Positions 16,851 through 26,871 are shown, numbered from the stretch's first letter. The stretch: DNA of 64,000 nt from Rhodovulum sp. P5 (GCF_002079305.1 NZ_CP015039.1:3581501-3645500), one strand, 5' to 3'. Made by a program: numbers and translations. The notes: generated by a model from the sequence alone, not told the origin.

Positions 16851-17990
16851 TCAGTCAAGCGTCCGGCGGAACCGCAGCAGCGCCGCCCCGGCCAAGACCA
16901 CTACGAACAGCCCAAGCGCGAGGAAAGACCCCGACACCGTCGCCGCATCCGCGCCCTTCAGCATCACCGACCGGATCAGCCGCAGGAAATGGGTCAGCGG
17001 GAAGATCTCTCCAAGCGTTTGCGCCCAGCCGGGCATGCCGCGAAACGGGAACATGAAGCCCGACAGCATCAGCGAGGGCAGGAAGAAGAAGAAGGTCAAC
17101 TGCATCGCCTGCATCTGCGTGCGCGCGACCGTCGAAATCAGGTAGCCGAGGATCACCAGCGCGAGAACGAAAACCAGAACCCCGGCAAGGATCAGCGGTA
17201 GGCTGCCCACGAAGGGAATGCCGAAGACCGCCTTTGACGCGACCAGAACCACCACCACCTGCACCGCGCCCACGGCCAGATAGGGCACGATCTTGCCCAG
17301 CATGATTTCCAGGGGCGTCGCGGGCATGGACAGCAGGTTCTCCATCGTGCCGCGCTCGGTTTCTCGCGTCAGGGCCATCGAGGTCATCATCACCATGGTC
17401 AGTTGCAGGATCACCCCCAGAAGGCCGGGCACGATGTTGTATTGCGTGATCCCTTCGGGGTTGTAGCGGCGGTGGACGATCACCGACAACTGTCCGGCAT
17501 CGGCCTCTTCCGTCGCGGCATCGCCCCCGGTTTCCCGCGAAAGCGCCTGCGCCGCGACCGTGCCCAGCGTCGAGATCGCGCCAGAGGCGACGGAGGGGTC
17601 CGTCGCGTCGGCATCGATCAGGATCGTGGGGTGATCGCCCCGAACCACGCGGCGCCCGAAATCCGACGGGATGGTCACGACGAACGAGACATCGCCGCGG
17701 GCGATCAACTCCTCCGCCTCACCCGCGGTCGCATTGGGGGCGACGAAGCGGTAATAGCCGGTCAGTTCCAGTGCAGACACCATGGCGCGGGTGAACCGGT
17801 CCTGCGTCGGCGCGACAAGGGCGGCGGGCAACTCCTTGGGGTCGGTGTTGATCGCGAAGCCGAACAGCATCAGCTGCAAAAGGGGGATGCCCAGCATCAT
17901 GCCGAAGGTCAGCCGGTCGCGCCGCATCTGGATGGTTTCCTTGCCCAGAAGCGCCCAGAGCCGGCGGAGTGAGAAAAACCGGCCGATCAT
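16851..17990 (-). CDS. ABC-2 type export permease (YbhR/YbhS-like)
   Basis: 379 aa. N-terminal membrane segment (FGMMLGIPLLQLMLFGFAI), a ~130-residue extracytoplasmic domain, then five hydrophobic spans, ending in FLALGLFVVVLAGAALLRFRRTLD. The motif TRETERGTMENLLSMPATPLEIMLGKIVPY is the ABC-2 membrane-protein signature. Its start overlaps the ATPase stop by 4 bases. E. coli ybhGFSR has two permeases; here only one is present, so it may act as a homodimer. Substrates of this family include drugs and cations; none can be assigned. Confidence 0.92.
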   Translation of the reverse strand: MIGRFFSLRRLWALLGKETIQMRRDRLTFGMMLGIPLLQLMLFGFAINTDPKELPAALVAPTQDRFTRAMVSALELTGYYRFVAPNATAGEAEELIARGDVSFVVTIPSDFGRRVVRGDHPTILIDADATDPSVASGAISTLGTVAAQALSRETGGDAATEEADAGQLSVIVHRRYNPEGITQYNIVPGLLGVILQLTMVMMTSMALTRETERGTMENLLSMPATPLEIMLGKIVPYLAVGAVQVVVVLVASKAVFGIPFVGSLPLILAGVLVFVLALVILGYLISTVARTQMQAMQLTFFFFLPSLMLSGFMFPFRGMPGWAQTLGEIFPLTHFLRLIRSVMLKGADAATVSGSFLALGLFVVVLAGAALLRFRRTLD

Positions 17991-18907
17991 CGCGGGTCCT
18001 CCCCGTTGCCCATCAGCTTGATAAAGACGTCCTCAAGGCTGGTTTCGGCGGGCGCGACATGGGTGTTCGTCTCAGCCGCGACCTTGTCGACAGCCCGGCG
18101 CAGGGCAGCCGCGTCCCGCCCGACCACATGCAGCGTATTGCCGAAGGGCGCCACCTGATCGACCCCCGGGGCCTCGCGCAGCCGCCGGGCGGCCTCGGCA
18201 CTTTGCGGCCCCGAGACGACAAGCGTGGTCAGCCCCGCATCGCGCACGACTTGCGGAACCGTGCCCTGCGCCACCAGCGTGCCATAGCTGATATAGTTGA
18301 TCCGGTGGCAGCGTTCGGCCTCGTCCATGTAATGGGTGGAGACCAGAACGGTCAGCCCGTCCGCCGCACGGGTGTGGATTTCATCCCAGAATTCCCGCCG
18401 GGCCTTGGGGTCGACGCCTGCGGTCGGTTCGTCCAGCATCAGAAGGTCGGGGTCGTGCATCAGGCAGGCCGCCAGCGCCAGGCGCTGCTTCCACCCGCCC
18501 GACAGCCCGCCGGCCAGTTGTGTGCGGCGGTTGGAAAGGCCGAGGTCTTCCAGCGTGTCGCGCACGACCCGGCGCACCTGCCGCATGCCGTAAAGCCCGG
18601 CGACGAAGTGCAGGTTCTCCTCGACCGTCAGATCCTCGTAGAAGGAAAACCGCTGGGTCATGTAGCCGACCTTGCGCTTGATCGCGCGGCGGTTGCGGCG
18701 GATATCGTATCCCAGCACGCGGCCCTCGCCCCCATCGGGTTCCAGCAGGCCGCACATCATCCGGATGGTGGTGGTCTTGCCCGATCCGTTCGGCCCCAGA
18801 AACCCGGCGATCTCTCCTCGCTGGACCGACAGCGACACCCGGTCGACCACAGTCTTTTGCCCGAACCGTTTGGTCAGGTCGGTGACGGAGATCGCCGGAT
18901 CGGTCAT
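17987..18907 (-). CDS. ABC exporter ATP-binding protein (YbhF-like)
   Basis: 306 aa, a single nucleotide-binding domain. Walker A is GPNGSGKTTTIRMM, the signature is LSGGWKQRLALA and Walker B is LLMLDEPTAGVDPKARREFW, all typical of the DrrA/CcmA-type exporters. YbhF in E. coli carries two such domains, so this is a shorter relative. It overlaps both neighbours by 4 bases, which indicates translational coupling in the operon with the adaptor and permease. Confidence 0.93.
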   Translation of the reverse strand: MTDPAISVTDLTKRFGQKTVVDRVSLSVQRGEIAGFLGPNGSGKTTTIRMMCGLLEPDGGEGRVLGYDIRRNRRAIKRKVGYMTQRFSFYEDLTVEENLHFVAGLYGMRQVRRVVRDTLEDLGLSNRRTQLAGGLSGGWKQRLALAACLMHDPDLLMLDEPTAGVDPKARREFWDEIHTRAADGLTVLVSTHYMDEAERCHRINYISYGTLVAQGTVPQVVRDAGLTTLVVSGPQSAEAARRLREAPGVDQVAPFGNTLHVVGRDAAALRRAVDKVAAETNTHVAPAETSLEDVFIKLMGNGEDPR

Positions 18908-19851
18908 TCGCCCGGCCGCACCACGTCGACGATCTGCCCCGGCTTCAGCCCGCTGCCGGGATCGGGTCGAGCCTCTACGAGGTAGACAAGCTTTTGCCGG
19001 TTCTCCAGCGAATAGATCACAGGTGGGGTGAACTCGGCCTCATTGGCGATATAGGTCACCCGCGCGGTCAGCCCGGGGGCGCAGCCGTCGCACCGCACCG
19101 ACAGGTCATCGCCGGTGGCGAGCGTCGAGAACGCGGTTTCGGGGATGTAGAGCCGCAGCTTCACCGCGTCTTCGCCGAGAACCGACAGGACCGGGGCAGA
19201 GGGGCCGGCGATCTCTCCGGGCGTACGGATGACGTCGAAAACCGTGACGGGTTCGGGCAGGGACAGCCGCCGCTGGTCAAGGTTCCATTCTGCGCTGGCA
19301 TGGGCGGCGCGGGCGACCTCTACGGCGGCTTCGGCCTCTGCGATGGCCTGCGGACGGGCGGGCAGGCGGGCAACGGCCAGATCGGCGCGAACCTGCGCCA
19401 CCTGTGCTTCGGCGACCTCGGCGGCGGTGACGGCGTCGTCGCGCTGGGCCTCGTTCACCACGCCGCGGGCGGCAAGGCTGATCAGCCGGTCGCGGTTGCG
19501 GGCGGCCTCCCGCGCTTGCGCCTCGGCCGAGGCCAGCGTCGCCTCGATCACCTCGATTTCCTCTGGCCGCTTACCTTCCTTCAGATCGGCCAGATGGCTT
19601 TGTGCCTGGTCCAGCGCCGCCTTGGCCTTTTCCAGCGCGATCTCGGCGTCGCGGCGCTCCATCTCGACCATCACCGTGTCTGCGGCGATCCGGTCGCCGC
19701 GGGCCACATGCACGGCGCGGATTTGGGCGACCGCAACGGGCGCGACCAGCGTGAACTCCCCCTCGACATAGCCGGTTGCAAAGGGGGGCGGGGCAGCACA
19801 GGCGTTGAACAGCGACGCGGCCAGCGGCAGGGCGCAAATGAATCCGGTCAT
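18904..19851 (-). CDS. HlyD/MFP periplasmic adaptor (YbhG-like)
   Basis: 315 aa. A short hydrophobic N-terminus (MTGFICALPLAASLFNAC) with Cys18 could be a signal peptide or an imperfect lipobox. Then come a biotinyl-lipoyl half (GYVEGEFTLVAPVAVAQI), a long Ala/Glu-rich coiled-coil hairpin (~65-200), and the returning beta domain (LRLYIPETAFSTLATGDDLSVRC). ATG 19851 overlaps the TetR stop by 4 bases (ATGA). An upstream open frame in the same phase covers the TetR gene and is not real. The adaptor links the inner-membrane exporter to the outer membrane. Confidence 0.9.
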   Translation of the reverse strand: MTGFICALPLAASLFNACAAPPPFATGYVEGEFTLVAPVAVAQIRAVHVARGDRIAADTVMVEMERRDAEIALEKAKAALDQAQSHLADLKEGKRPEEIEVIEATLASAEAQAREAARNRDRLISLAARGVVNEAQRDDAVTAAEVAEAQVAQVRADLAVARLPARPQAIAEAEAAVEVARAAHASAEWNLDQRRLSLPEPVTVFDVIRTPGEIAGPSAPVLSVLGEDAVKLRLYIPETAFSTLATGDDLSVRCDGCAPGLTARVTYIANEAEFTPPVIYSLENRQKLVYLVEARPDPGSGLKPGQIVDVVRPGE

Positions 19852-20486
19852 GTCCGTTGCCTTTCGATCATGCATCTGAGGTTGGCGACGAGAAGATCGG
19901 CGATCCGGGCTGCCTCGTCCGCGCCGATCTCGCTCCAGTCCAGCCGTTTGCGGACATAAGGCGCACCGATCCGGAAATAGAGCGCCTGCCCGATCATCGA
20001 AAAGACGCTGAGCTTCACCGTCTCGCTTTCGGCGGGCAGGCCCGTTGCCTGCCCCCACAGGTGGCAAAGCGCCCGATGCCGGGGTTCGAGAAACTCGTCA
20101 TAGATCAGGTCGACCGCCTCGGTCGGTCCCGCAAGCTGGCGCAAGAGGAAGGTCACGACGTCCGCGGCCCCGGGGGCAGCGGCGATAAAGCCCACGAACC
20201 GGCGCAGGATGACCTCCAACTGTGCCGCAGCCTCGTCGGGATCGGTTGCGGTGTCGGGAACGGGGCCGCCAATGGCGGTGGCGATCTGCCCGGCGACATG
20301 GCGGATACACGCCTCGTTCAGCCCTGCCTTGTTGCCGAAATGATAGGCGATGGAGGCGACATTAGTTTCGGCCGCGGCAGCGATCTCGCGCGTGGAGGTT
20401 TCCGCAAAGCCCTTTTGCCCGAACAGCGCGACCGCCGCCTGAATCAGGCTGTCCCGCGTCGTTTTGGGCAGGGCTGCGTCGGTCAT
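19848..20486 (-). CDS. TetR-family regulator, CecR-like
   Basis: 212 aa. The N-terminal HTH reads TRDSLIQAAVALFGQKGFAETSTREIAAAAETNVASIAYHF, the TetR_N pattern. The C-terminal ligand domain resembles DUF1956 (CecR/YbiH). It is the first gene of the exporter operon, as in E. coli cecR-ybhGFSR. A perfect 16-bp palindrome sits 11 bp upstream of its start, in the gap to the divergent kinase-fusion gene, and is the likely operator for autoregulation and possibly for both directions. Confidence 0.92.
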   Translation of the reverse strand: MTDAALPKTTRDSLIQAAVALFGQKGFAETSTREIAAAAETNVASIAYHFGNKAGLNEACIRHVAGQIATAIGGPVPDTATDPDEAAAQLEVILRRFVGFIAAAPGAADVVTFLLRQLAGPTEAVDLIYDEFLEPRHRALCHLWGQATGLPAESETVKLSVFSMIGQALYFRIGAPYVRKRLDWSEIGADEAARIADLLVANLRCMIERQRT

Positions 20487-20497
20487 GTGGAGATCTT

Positions 20498-20513
20498 AAT
20501 CAAACGTTTGATT
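20498..20513. promoter_or_regulatory. Palindromic operator of the TetR/CecR-like regulator
   Basis: AATCAAACGTTTGATT is a perfect 16-bp palindrome centred at 20505/20506, in the divergent gap 20487-20602. Its size and placement fit a TetR dimer site. The AT-rich core stands out from its surroundings. Binding is inferred. Confidence 0.75.
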
Positions 20514-20602
20514 GAAATCAAGTTGCCGTTGGGGCGCGTGGAAATGACACCTTCAGCCGTCACATGACTGCGCTAGGCTGAAGAGAAACCGGGGGGCTCT
20601 CC

Positions 20603-22126
20603 ATGATCCTGGACGATCAGACAGAGGTGACGGCGTTCCTGTCCACGCCCGCGACCCATGGCGGCACCGACCCGGTGGAGGTTCTCGACACCCATATCTC
20701 GCGGGTGTTCCTGGCGGGGGACCGCGCCTGCAAGCTGAAGCGAGCGGTCCTGCTTCCTTACGCGGACTTCTCGACCCCAGCGATCCGGCTGGCCGCCTGC
20801 CAGAAGGAATACGCGCTGAACGCGCCCACGGCCCCGGCGATCTATCGGGGTTTTCGCAGCATCACCCGGGCCGCAGATGGTGGTCTGGTCTTCGATGGCG
20901 CCGGCCCTTTGGTCGACGCGGTGGTCGACATGGCGCGTTTCGACCAGAACCTGCTTTTGGATCGCGTGGCCGAGGCGGGGAACCTGACAGAGGGCCATAT
21001 TGCGGCCCTTGCCCGCAGCATCGAGGCCTTGCATGCGAATGCCCCGGTGATCGGGCAGATCGGTGGCGCGGCGAACATGGCCGCGGTGCTGGACATCAAC
21101 CGGGCGGGCTTTGCCACAAGCACCGTGTTTCAGCCAGACAAGGTCGCGGCGCTGGATGAGGCATTGCGCCGAAACCTCGGCCACCATGCGGGCTGGCTCG
21201 ACCGGCGGGCCCGGGCGGGGCGGGTGCGGCGCTGCCACGGCGATCTGCACTTGCGCAATATCTGCCTGTTCGAGGGCGCGCCGCAGATCTTCGATTGCCT
21301 CGATTTCAACGATGCGCTGGCGACGGTCGATGTCTTGTACGACCTTGCCTTTCTGCTGATGGACCTGTGGCACCGGGATTTGCGGCCCCTCGCCAACCTT
21401 CTGGCCAACCGGTATTTCGACGAGACCGAAACCGATGACGGTTGGGGGCTGTTGCCATTCTTCATGGCGGTTCGGGCCGAGGTGCGGGCCCATGTGACGG
21501 CGACCGCGGCCGAAAGCGCCGGCACCCAGCGCGACGCGCTGGCCGATCTCGCGCGGGAGTATTTCGATCTGGCGTGGTCTTTTCTGCGGGCCGAAGGCGG
21601 GCAGGTTGTCGCCGTGGGCGGGCTCAGCGGCAGCGGCAAGACGACGATTGCCGAACGGATCGCGCCCTGCATCGGCCTGCCGCCGGGGGCGCGCGTGATC
21701 GAAAGCGACCGCACGCGGAAGCAGATGTTCGGCGTGGCGCCCGAAGAGCATCTGCCGCAAGAGGCATACGCCCCAAAGGTGTCGGACGAGGTTTACCATC
21801 GGGTGTCGGCCCGGGCCCGGCAGGTGGCCGCGTCGGGCGGTGCGGTCGTGGTCGGCGCGGTGTTCGACCAGCCCGGACTGCGCGCCGATCTGGTGACGGC
21901 GATGAAGACGCTGTCCTTCACGCCGCTCTGGCTGGATGTCGGGGCGGGCCGTTTGCATGAGCGCTTGGCCGCGCGCAAGGCGTCGGCTTCCGATGCGACC
22001 CTCGACATCCTTGATCTGCAGTTGTCTCATTTCGAAGGCGGGGTAGAGTGGCGCCCCGTCGACGGCAACGGAACCCTTGACGAAACGGTGGCGGCGATCC
22101 TCTGCATCCTGCGCGGGGCCGCCTGA
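20603..22126 (+). CDS. Aminoglycoside phosphotransferase-like / P-loop kinase fusion protein
   Basis: 507 aa with two parts. Residues ~1-320 resemble APH/choline kinase-type proteins, with the catalytic loop RCHGDLHLRNICLF (D214) and the metal-binding IFDCLDFND. Residues ~335-507 are an AAA_33/gluconate kinase-like domain with Walker A GGLSGSGKTT (K346) and ESDRTRKQMFG. The COG2187-COG0645 arrangement is common in proteobacteria but has no established substrate. It probably phosphorylates a small molecule; aminoglycoside resistance should not be assumed. The gene is divergent from the TetR gene and shares the operator gap. Confidence 0.9.
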   Translation: MILDDQTEVTAFLSTPATHGGTDPVEVLDTHISRVFLAGDRACKLKRAVLLPYADFSTPAIRLAACQKEYALNAPTAPAIYRGFRSITRAADGGLVFDGAGPLVDAVVDMARFDQNLLLDRVAEAGNLTEGHIAALARSIEALHANAPVIGQIGGAANMAAVLDINRAGFATSTVFQPDKVAALDEALRRNLGHHAGWLDRRARAGRVRRCHGDLHLRNICLFEGAPQIFDCLDFNDALATVDVLYDLAFLLMDLWHRDLRPLANLLANRYFDETETDDGWGLLPFFMAVRAEVRAHVTATAAESAGTQRDALADLAREYFDLAWSFLRAEGGQVVAVGGLSGSGKTTIAERIAPCIGLPPGARVIESDRTRKQMFGVAPEEHLPQEAYAPKVSDEVYHRVSARARQVAASGGAVVVGAVFDQPGLRADLVTAMKTLSFTPLWLDVGAGRLHERLAARKASASDATLDILDLQLSHFEGGVEWRPVDGNGTLDETVAAILCILRGAA

Positions 22127-22152
22127 TCTTCAAAGTATTTGCGGCGGGAGGT

Positions 22153-23028
22153 CTACTCGATCCGCTTGAGAAGGCACAGGGTTGACCAGTCGCCGATATC
22201 CTCTCGGTCCTCGACATCAAGGCCGCAGTCGGCATAGCGCATCGCGACCTCTGCCGCCTGTTCGTTCAGCAGGCCCGACAGGATTGCATGGCCGCCCGGC
22301 GCCACACGGTCGCCCATGTCCGGAGCAAGGGCCAGAAGCGGGGCCTTGAGGATGTTGGCGAAGACAAGGTCAAAGGGGGCTGCGGCCTCGATATCGGGAT
22401 GGCCGAAGCCCGCGGCCTCGACGCAGGCAACGCGCCCGGTCAGGCCATTGGCGGCGACATTGGCCGCGGCCACCTCGACCGCGACGGGGTCGATATCCGC
22501 GGCCAGCACCGGCACCTCCCAAAGCCGTGCGGCCGCCATCGCCAGAACCGCTGTCCCGCAACCGATATCGGCGACGGAGCGCGGCGCGACACCTGCGTCT
22601 GCCAGCCGGTCAAGTGCGCGCAGACAGCCTTGCGTGGTGCCGTGATGCCCGGTGCCAAAGGCCATCGACGCCTCGATCAGAAGGGCGATCCGGTCTTCGG
22701 GCACGCGGTCGGCGTCATGGCTGCCATAGACGAAGAAGCGTCCGGCCTCGACCGGGGCGAGTTCGCGTCGCACCTTGGCCACCCAGTCGGTTTCGGGCAG
22801 TTCCGAGACAGTGAAATCCGCGGCCCCGTGCATGTTCGCCAGAAGCGCCAGCCCCGCCCGGTCGGGGTCTTCGGTGAAATAGCCGCCGACCTCCCACAGG
22901 CCCGACCCGTCCTCGATCTCGAACACACCGATGCCGGTGGGCTCTGGCGTCAGCCGTTCCATGGCAAGGCCCAGTGCTTCGGCCGGGTCCTTTCCCGTCA
23001 GCGTGGTGAAAGCGGTAAATGTGGGCAT
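22153..23028 (-). CDS. prmA: Ribosomal protein L11 methyltransferase PrmA
   Basis: 291 aa. The SAM-binding motif VADIGCGTAVLAMAAARL, the acidic VLAADIDPVAVEVAAANV and the motif FDLVFANILKAPLLALAP (the NIL signature of PrmA) are all present. MAFGTGHHGTTQGCL matches the conserved FGTGxHxTT box. The enzyme trimethylates L11 in the cytoplasm. It is the last gene of a possible four-gene minus-strand run (MFS, msrA, P-loop kinase, prmA). Confidence 0.95.
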   Translation of the reverse strand: MPTFTAFTTLTGKDPAEALGLAMERLTPEPTGIGVFEIEDGSGLWEVGGYFTEDPDRAGLALLANMHGAADFTVSELPETDWVAKVRRELAPVEAGRFFVYGSHDADRVPEDRIALLIEASMAFGTGHHGTTQGCLRALDRLADAGVAPRSVADIGCGTAVLAMAAARLWEVPVLAADIDPVAVEVAAANVAANGLTGRVACVEAAGFGHPDIEAAAPFDLVFANILKAPLLALAPDMGDRVAPGGHAILSGLLNEQAAEVAMRYADCGLDVEDREDIGDWSTLCLLKRIE

Positions 23029-23066
23029 GGGGCGGGCCTTTGCTGCAACCTGTCGGGCCCCAGCGC

Positions 23067-23624
23067 CTAGGCTGCCCCCGCGGTCCGGTCAAGCCTTTCG
23101 ATCACGCGGTCGGCCAGCTCGTCGGGCGGCGGGCTGGCATCCAGACGGGTGACCGGGCAGTGCAACTCGTGAAGCCAGGATTCATGCATAAGCCGGCTGC
23201 GCCCGGTGAATTCGGGTCGGTCATAGGACATCGCATAGTCCAGAAACGCCCGGTGATTGTCTTCTAGTGCGCCGCCCGGAAGGATGGCATTGCCATGACG
23301 GCGATGTTCCCGGTGGTGGAGGCGCGTCCTGCGCGCGGTGTGCGGCAGGGTCAGATAGACGACATGGGTAAAGCGCTGGATCATCGCATCGCCCCAGCCC
23401 ACCAGTGACCCGGCCAGAACCCAGTCCGACCGGGGCGCGAACACCTCTTGCATCAGCGCGATGCGCTCGTCGCGGGTGCGCTTTTTGCGAAACGGGGGAT
23501 CGGTCGGCCGCCAGTAGAAATCGTCGGTATCGAAGGCCTGCGAGGCAAGGCGCGTGGCCAGGACACGGGCCAGGGTCGACGTACCTGTGCCGCTCGCGCC
23601 CATAATATGGATGCGCTGCCCCAA
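23067..23624 (-). CDS. P-loop nucleotide kinase-like protein (adenylate kinase/FlaR type)
   Basis: 185 aa. MGQRIHIMGASGTGTSTLAR holds a Walker A variant (GASGTGTST). AFDTDDFYWRPTDPPFRKKR fits the adenylate kinase-related AAA_17/FlaR-like proteins, and the basic RRTRLHHREHRRHG may be the lid. It lies between msrA (18 bp) and prmA (38 bp) on the same strand. The substrate is not known; a small-molecule or nucleotide kinase is the safest reading. Confidence 0.82.
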   Translation of the reverse strand: MGQRIHIMGASGTGTSTLARVLATRLASQAFDTDDFYWRPTDPPFRKKRTRDERIALMQEVFAPRSDWVLAGSLVGWGDAMIQRFTHVVYLTLPHTARRTRLHHREHRRHGNAILPGGALEDNHRAFLDYAMSYDRPEFTGRSRLMHESWLHELHCPVTRLDASPPPDELADRVIERLDRTAGAA

Positions 23625-23642
23625 AGCCCGATATCCCCTTGT

Positions 23643-24293
23643 TCACACGTCCGTTCCTGCCGGGCAACTTACGCCCGTGCCGCCAAGCCCGCAATAGCCG
23701 CCGGGATTCTTGGATAAGTACTGCTGGTGATAGCCTTCGGCATAGTAGAACGGCGGCGCATCGCGGAGTTCGGTGGTGATTGCACCATAGTCAGCGCGGC
23801 GCAGTCGTTCGGCATAGGCGTCGCGGCTGGCCTCTGCCGCCTGCCGCTGGCTGTCGGTGGTCGTATAGATGGCCGAGCGGTATTGCGTGCCACGATCGTT
23901 GCCCTGCCGCATGCCCTGCGTCGGGTTGTGGCCTTCCCAGAAGGTCCGAAGCAGGCGGTCGTAGGAAATCTCCGAAGGATCGTAGATCACGCGCACCGCC
24001 TCGGTATGGCCGGTGCGGCCGCTGCAGACTTCCTCATAGGTCGGGTTCGGGGTGTAGCCGCCGGCATAGCCGGCCGCCGTCATCCAAACGCCCGGCAGTT
24101 TCCAGAACAGCCGCTCGACGCCCCAGAAGCAGCCCATCCCGAACACGGCCACTTCCATCCCCTCGGGGACCGGTGCCTTCAGCGCGCGCCCGAAGACATG
24201 GTGGATTTCGGCTGTGGGGATCGGCTCTGCGCGCCCGGGCAGGGCACTGGCCTTGTCCACCATCTCTGTCTTGCGGCCAAGCAGGGAAAACAT
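23643..24293 (-). CDS. msrA: Peptide methionine-(S)-S-oxide reductase MsrA
   Basis: 216 aa. The catalytic motif is [16 protein letters not shown] (nucleophile Cys in GCFWG), followed by [21 protein letters not shown] and [23 protein letters not shown], all signature MsrA. C-terminal Cys residues ([14 protein letters not shown]) can act as recycling thiols. ATG 24293 has GGAGGAG 6 bases upstream. No signal peptide, so cytoplasmic. It repairs oxidised methionine. Confidence 0.96.
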   Translation of the reverse strand: MFSLLGRKTEMVDKASALPGRAEPIPTAEIHHVFGRALKAPVPEGMEVAVFGMGCFWGVERLFWKLPGVWMTAAGYAGGYTPNPTYEEVCSGRTGHTEAVRVIYDPSEISYDRLLRTFWEGHNPTQGMRQGNDRGTQYRSAIYTTTDSQRQAAEASRDAYAERLRRADYGAITTELRDAPPFYYAEGYHQQYLSKNPGGYCGLGGTGVSCPAGTDV

Positions 24294-24400
24294 CTGCACT
24301 CCTCCATCGAACTGTATCTCGATGCGCAAATAGGGCGGCCGCGGCGTACGCCTACCGCAAAGCGCTTGCGCACGCCAAATTGTGAGCCGGTTCCGGAGGC

Positions 24401-25648
24401 CTATTCCGCGGGCGCCGCGACGAAGGGGGAGAATATGGTTTCGTTGCCCGGTTCGGGATGGCGCGGGATCATCAGTGCCAGCATCAGCGACGCCGCCGCC
24501 ATGCCCGCCGCCAGAGCGAACACCCCGCCCGGCGAGGCCACCCAAAGATAGCCCAGAAGTGCGGGCAGGAAGACCGCGGCGATGTGGTTGATGGTAAAGG
24601 CTACGGCCGCGGTGGGGGCGATGTCACCGGGATCGGCGATCTTCTGGAAATAGGTTTTCAGCGCAAAGGCGAGGGCAAAGAACATGTGGTCGATGACGTA
24701 AAGCACCGCGGCCAGAACCACGCCCCAGCCGAAATAGTAGATCCCGCCATAGGACAGGAACACGACGATCAGTCCGACATACTCAAACGCCAGCGCCCGG
24801 CGCTCTCCCCATTTCGCGACGGCCTTTCCCATCAGGGGGGCAAAGGCCATGTTGGCGACGAAGTTGATCAGGAACAGTGCTGTCACCTCATGCACGTCGA
24901 AGCCGAATTTCTCGACCATCATGAAGGCGGCGAAGACCACGAAGATCTGCCGCCGCGCCCCCGACATGAACTGCAACACGTAATACAGCCAGTAGCGCCG
25001 GCGCAGGATCAGCCGTTTCACCTGCGGGTTGGGCGCTTCGAACTGGGGATAGGCAAGCAGGCAGAACAGCGCCACCGCCGCGGTGAACCCGCCCGCGGTC
25101 AGGTAGACCGTGTTGTAGGAGAGCTCAAACGCCTTCCACGTTGCAACGAGCAGCCCATAGGCCAGCAGCGCCGCCGCCGAGCCTGCCGCGACCAGCCAGC
25201 CCAGCGTCTGCGGCGCGCGGTCCTTATCGATCCATTGCAGTTGCAGGGACTGGTTGACCGTTTCGTAGTAGTGAAAGCCGATCGAACTCAGCATCGTGAC
25301 GGTCAAAAGCCCCCCGAGTGACGGGAACCAGGCCGTGACGGCCGTGGCGACGCCAAGCAGCAGCAGCGAGACGACCCCAAGCACCTGTTCGCGAATGAAA
25401 AGGATCAGGGCGATCACACCGACGGCCAGAAAGCCCGGGATCTCGCGCACCGTGTGCAGCCAGCCGATCTCGACCCCCGTGAAATCGGCCGCCTCGATGA
25501 CGAAGTTGTTCAGCAGGGCCGACCATGTCGCGAAGGCGACCGGCATGGCAAAGGCCATCACGAACAACAAGGATACAGGCCGCCGCCAGAGCGGCAGCGC
25601 ATCGGCCTGCCCAAGGGGCAGGGGGGAGGAACGGAACAAGGGCTTCAT
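24401..25648 (-). CDS. MFS-type transporter
   Basis: 415 aa with about 12 hydrophobic spans (for example [19 protein letters not shown] and [20 protein letters not shown]). The fold suits the major facilitator superfamily, but I recognise no drug- or sugar-specific motif. ATG 25648 is used because residues before it (a Pro-rich stretch) do not look like coding sequence; no good ribosome binding site is visible. It may lead the msrA-kinase-prmA run, 107 bp upstream of msrA. Confidence 0.8.
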   Translation of the reverse strand: MKPLFRSSPLPLGQADALPLWRRPVSLLFVMAFAMPVAFATWSALLNNFVIEAADFTGVEIGWLHTVREIPGFLAVGVIALILFIREQVLGVVSLLLLGVATAVTAWFPSLGGLLTVTMLSSIGFHYYETVNQSLQLQWIDKDRAPQTLGWLVAAGSAAALLAYGLLVATWKAFELSYNTVYLTAGGFTAAVALFCLLAYPQFEAPNPQVKRLILRRRYWLYYVLQFMSGARRQIFVVFAAFMMVEKFGFDVHEVTALFLINFVANMAFAPLMGKAVAKWGERRALAFEYVGLIVVFLSYGGIYYFGWGVVLAAVLYVIDHMFFALAFALKTYFQKIADPGDIAPTAAVAFTINHIAAVFLPALLGYLWVASPGGVFALAAGMAAASLMLALMIPRHPEPGNETIFSPFVAAPAE

Positions 25649-25791
25649 TGCGTTGCCATAGCGGGCTGTGCTGCACTTGGCGAGCGGATTCGGTGTGCCC
25701 GGCCCGGCGTGGGATGGCTGATCTATGTCAAGGCCCGGCCAGGCCGGATCGGGCATGAAACCGCCTCAGGGAGCCTTGGGAGACGCAACCT

Positions 25792-26859
25792 ATGGACATT
25801 CTGCCGATCGTGGAACGCCTGGGCGAGGCGCAGACGGCGACGCTGTTCGGTCTGATCACCGGCATGATTTTCGGTGTGGCGGCGGAGCGGTCGTCCTTCT
25901 GCCTGCGGGCGGCCACGGTCGAATTTGCCCGGGGCAAGCTCGGCTCCCGGGTTGCGGTGTGGTTTCTGTGCTTTTCCACCGCGCTGGTCTGGGTGCAGGG
26001 CGCGGAACTGCTGGGCCTCATGGATTCCGACAATGCCCGCATGATGGCGGTGCCCGGGTCGTGGTCGGGGGCGATCATCGGCGGGCTTCTGTTCGGCGTC
26101 GGCATGGTGCTGGCGCGTGGATGTGCCGGGCGTCTTCTGGTGCTGGCGGCCACGGGCAACCTGCGCTCGGTCGTTTCGGGGCTGATCTTCGCGGTTGTGG
26201 GGCAGATGACCTTGCATGGCTGGCTGGCGCCGGTGCGCGACAAGCTCGCCTCTCTCTGGATCACCGCCGGCGGGCGGAACGTGAACCTTGTCGAGGCCTC
26301 GGGCCTGCCCGATTACAGCGGGCTGGTGCTGGGGCTGCTGTTTGCGGCCACGGCACTCTGGCTTGCGCGGCTCAACCGTATCTCGTTCCGTACGCTGATC
26401 TTCGGCGCCGGCGTGGGCTTTGCCGTGGCGGTGGGCTGGGTGCTGACCTTCAGTCTCAGCCAGATCAGCTTTGACCCGATCCAGATCGAGAGCATCACCT
26501 TCACCGGCCCGTCCGCCAACACGCTCATGTTCTTCCTCGAAAGCCCGGCGGTCTGGCAGTTCGATATCGGCCTGGTCCCCGGCGTCTTCATCGGGGCCTT
26601 CGCGGCGGCCTGGGTGGCGGGCGACCTTCAGTTGCAGGGCTTCCAGTCCGAGGTGAACATGCGCAAGGCGATGATCGGTGCGGCGCTGATGGGCTTTGGC
26701 GGCATGCTGGCCGGCGGATGTTCCATCGGGGCCGGCGTGACCGGCGGGTCGATCTTCGTCGGGACGGCGTGGCTGGCGCTATTCTGCATGTGGGTCGGCG
26801 CGACGATCACCGATTTCGTGATCGAACAACCGCTTGGCGAACAGAGCAACGCGGCCTGA
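25792..26859 (+). CDS. YeeE/YedE family sulfur transporter
   Basis: 355 aa, about ten hydrophobic spans. Two repeated Cys-containing loops mark the Sulf_transp family: GVGMVLARGCAGRLLVLAATG and GFGGMLAGGCSIGAGVTGG; another conserved Cys sits in AAERSSFCLRAA. E. coli YeeE imports thiosulfate through such cysteines, so a thiosulfate or related sulfur substrate is likely. No TsuB/TusA partner is adjacent. It converges with the small gene 26872-27264. Confidence 0.9.
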   Translation: MDILPIVERLGEAQTATLFGLITGMIFGVAAERSSFCLRAATVEFARGKLGSRVAVWFLCFSTALVWVQGAELLGLMDSDNARMMAVPGSWSGAIIGGLLFGVGMVLARGCAGRLLVLAATGNLRSVVSGLIFAVVGQMTLHGWLAPVRDKLASLWITAGGRNVNLVEASGLPDYSGLVLGLLFAATALWLARLNRISFRTLIFGAGVGFAVAVGWVLTFSLSQISFDPIQIESITFTGPSANTLMFFLESPAVWQFDIGLVPGVFIGAFAAAWVAGDLQLQGFQSEVNMRKAMIGAALMGFGGMLAGGCSIGAGVTGGSIFVGTAWLALFCMWVGATITDFVIEQPLGEQSNAA

Positions 26860-26871
26860 GCCGCGCCGTCG

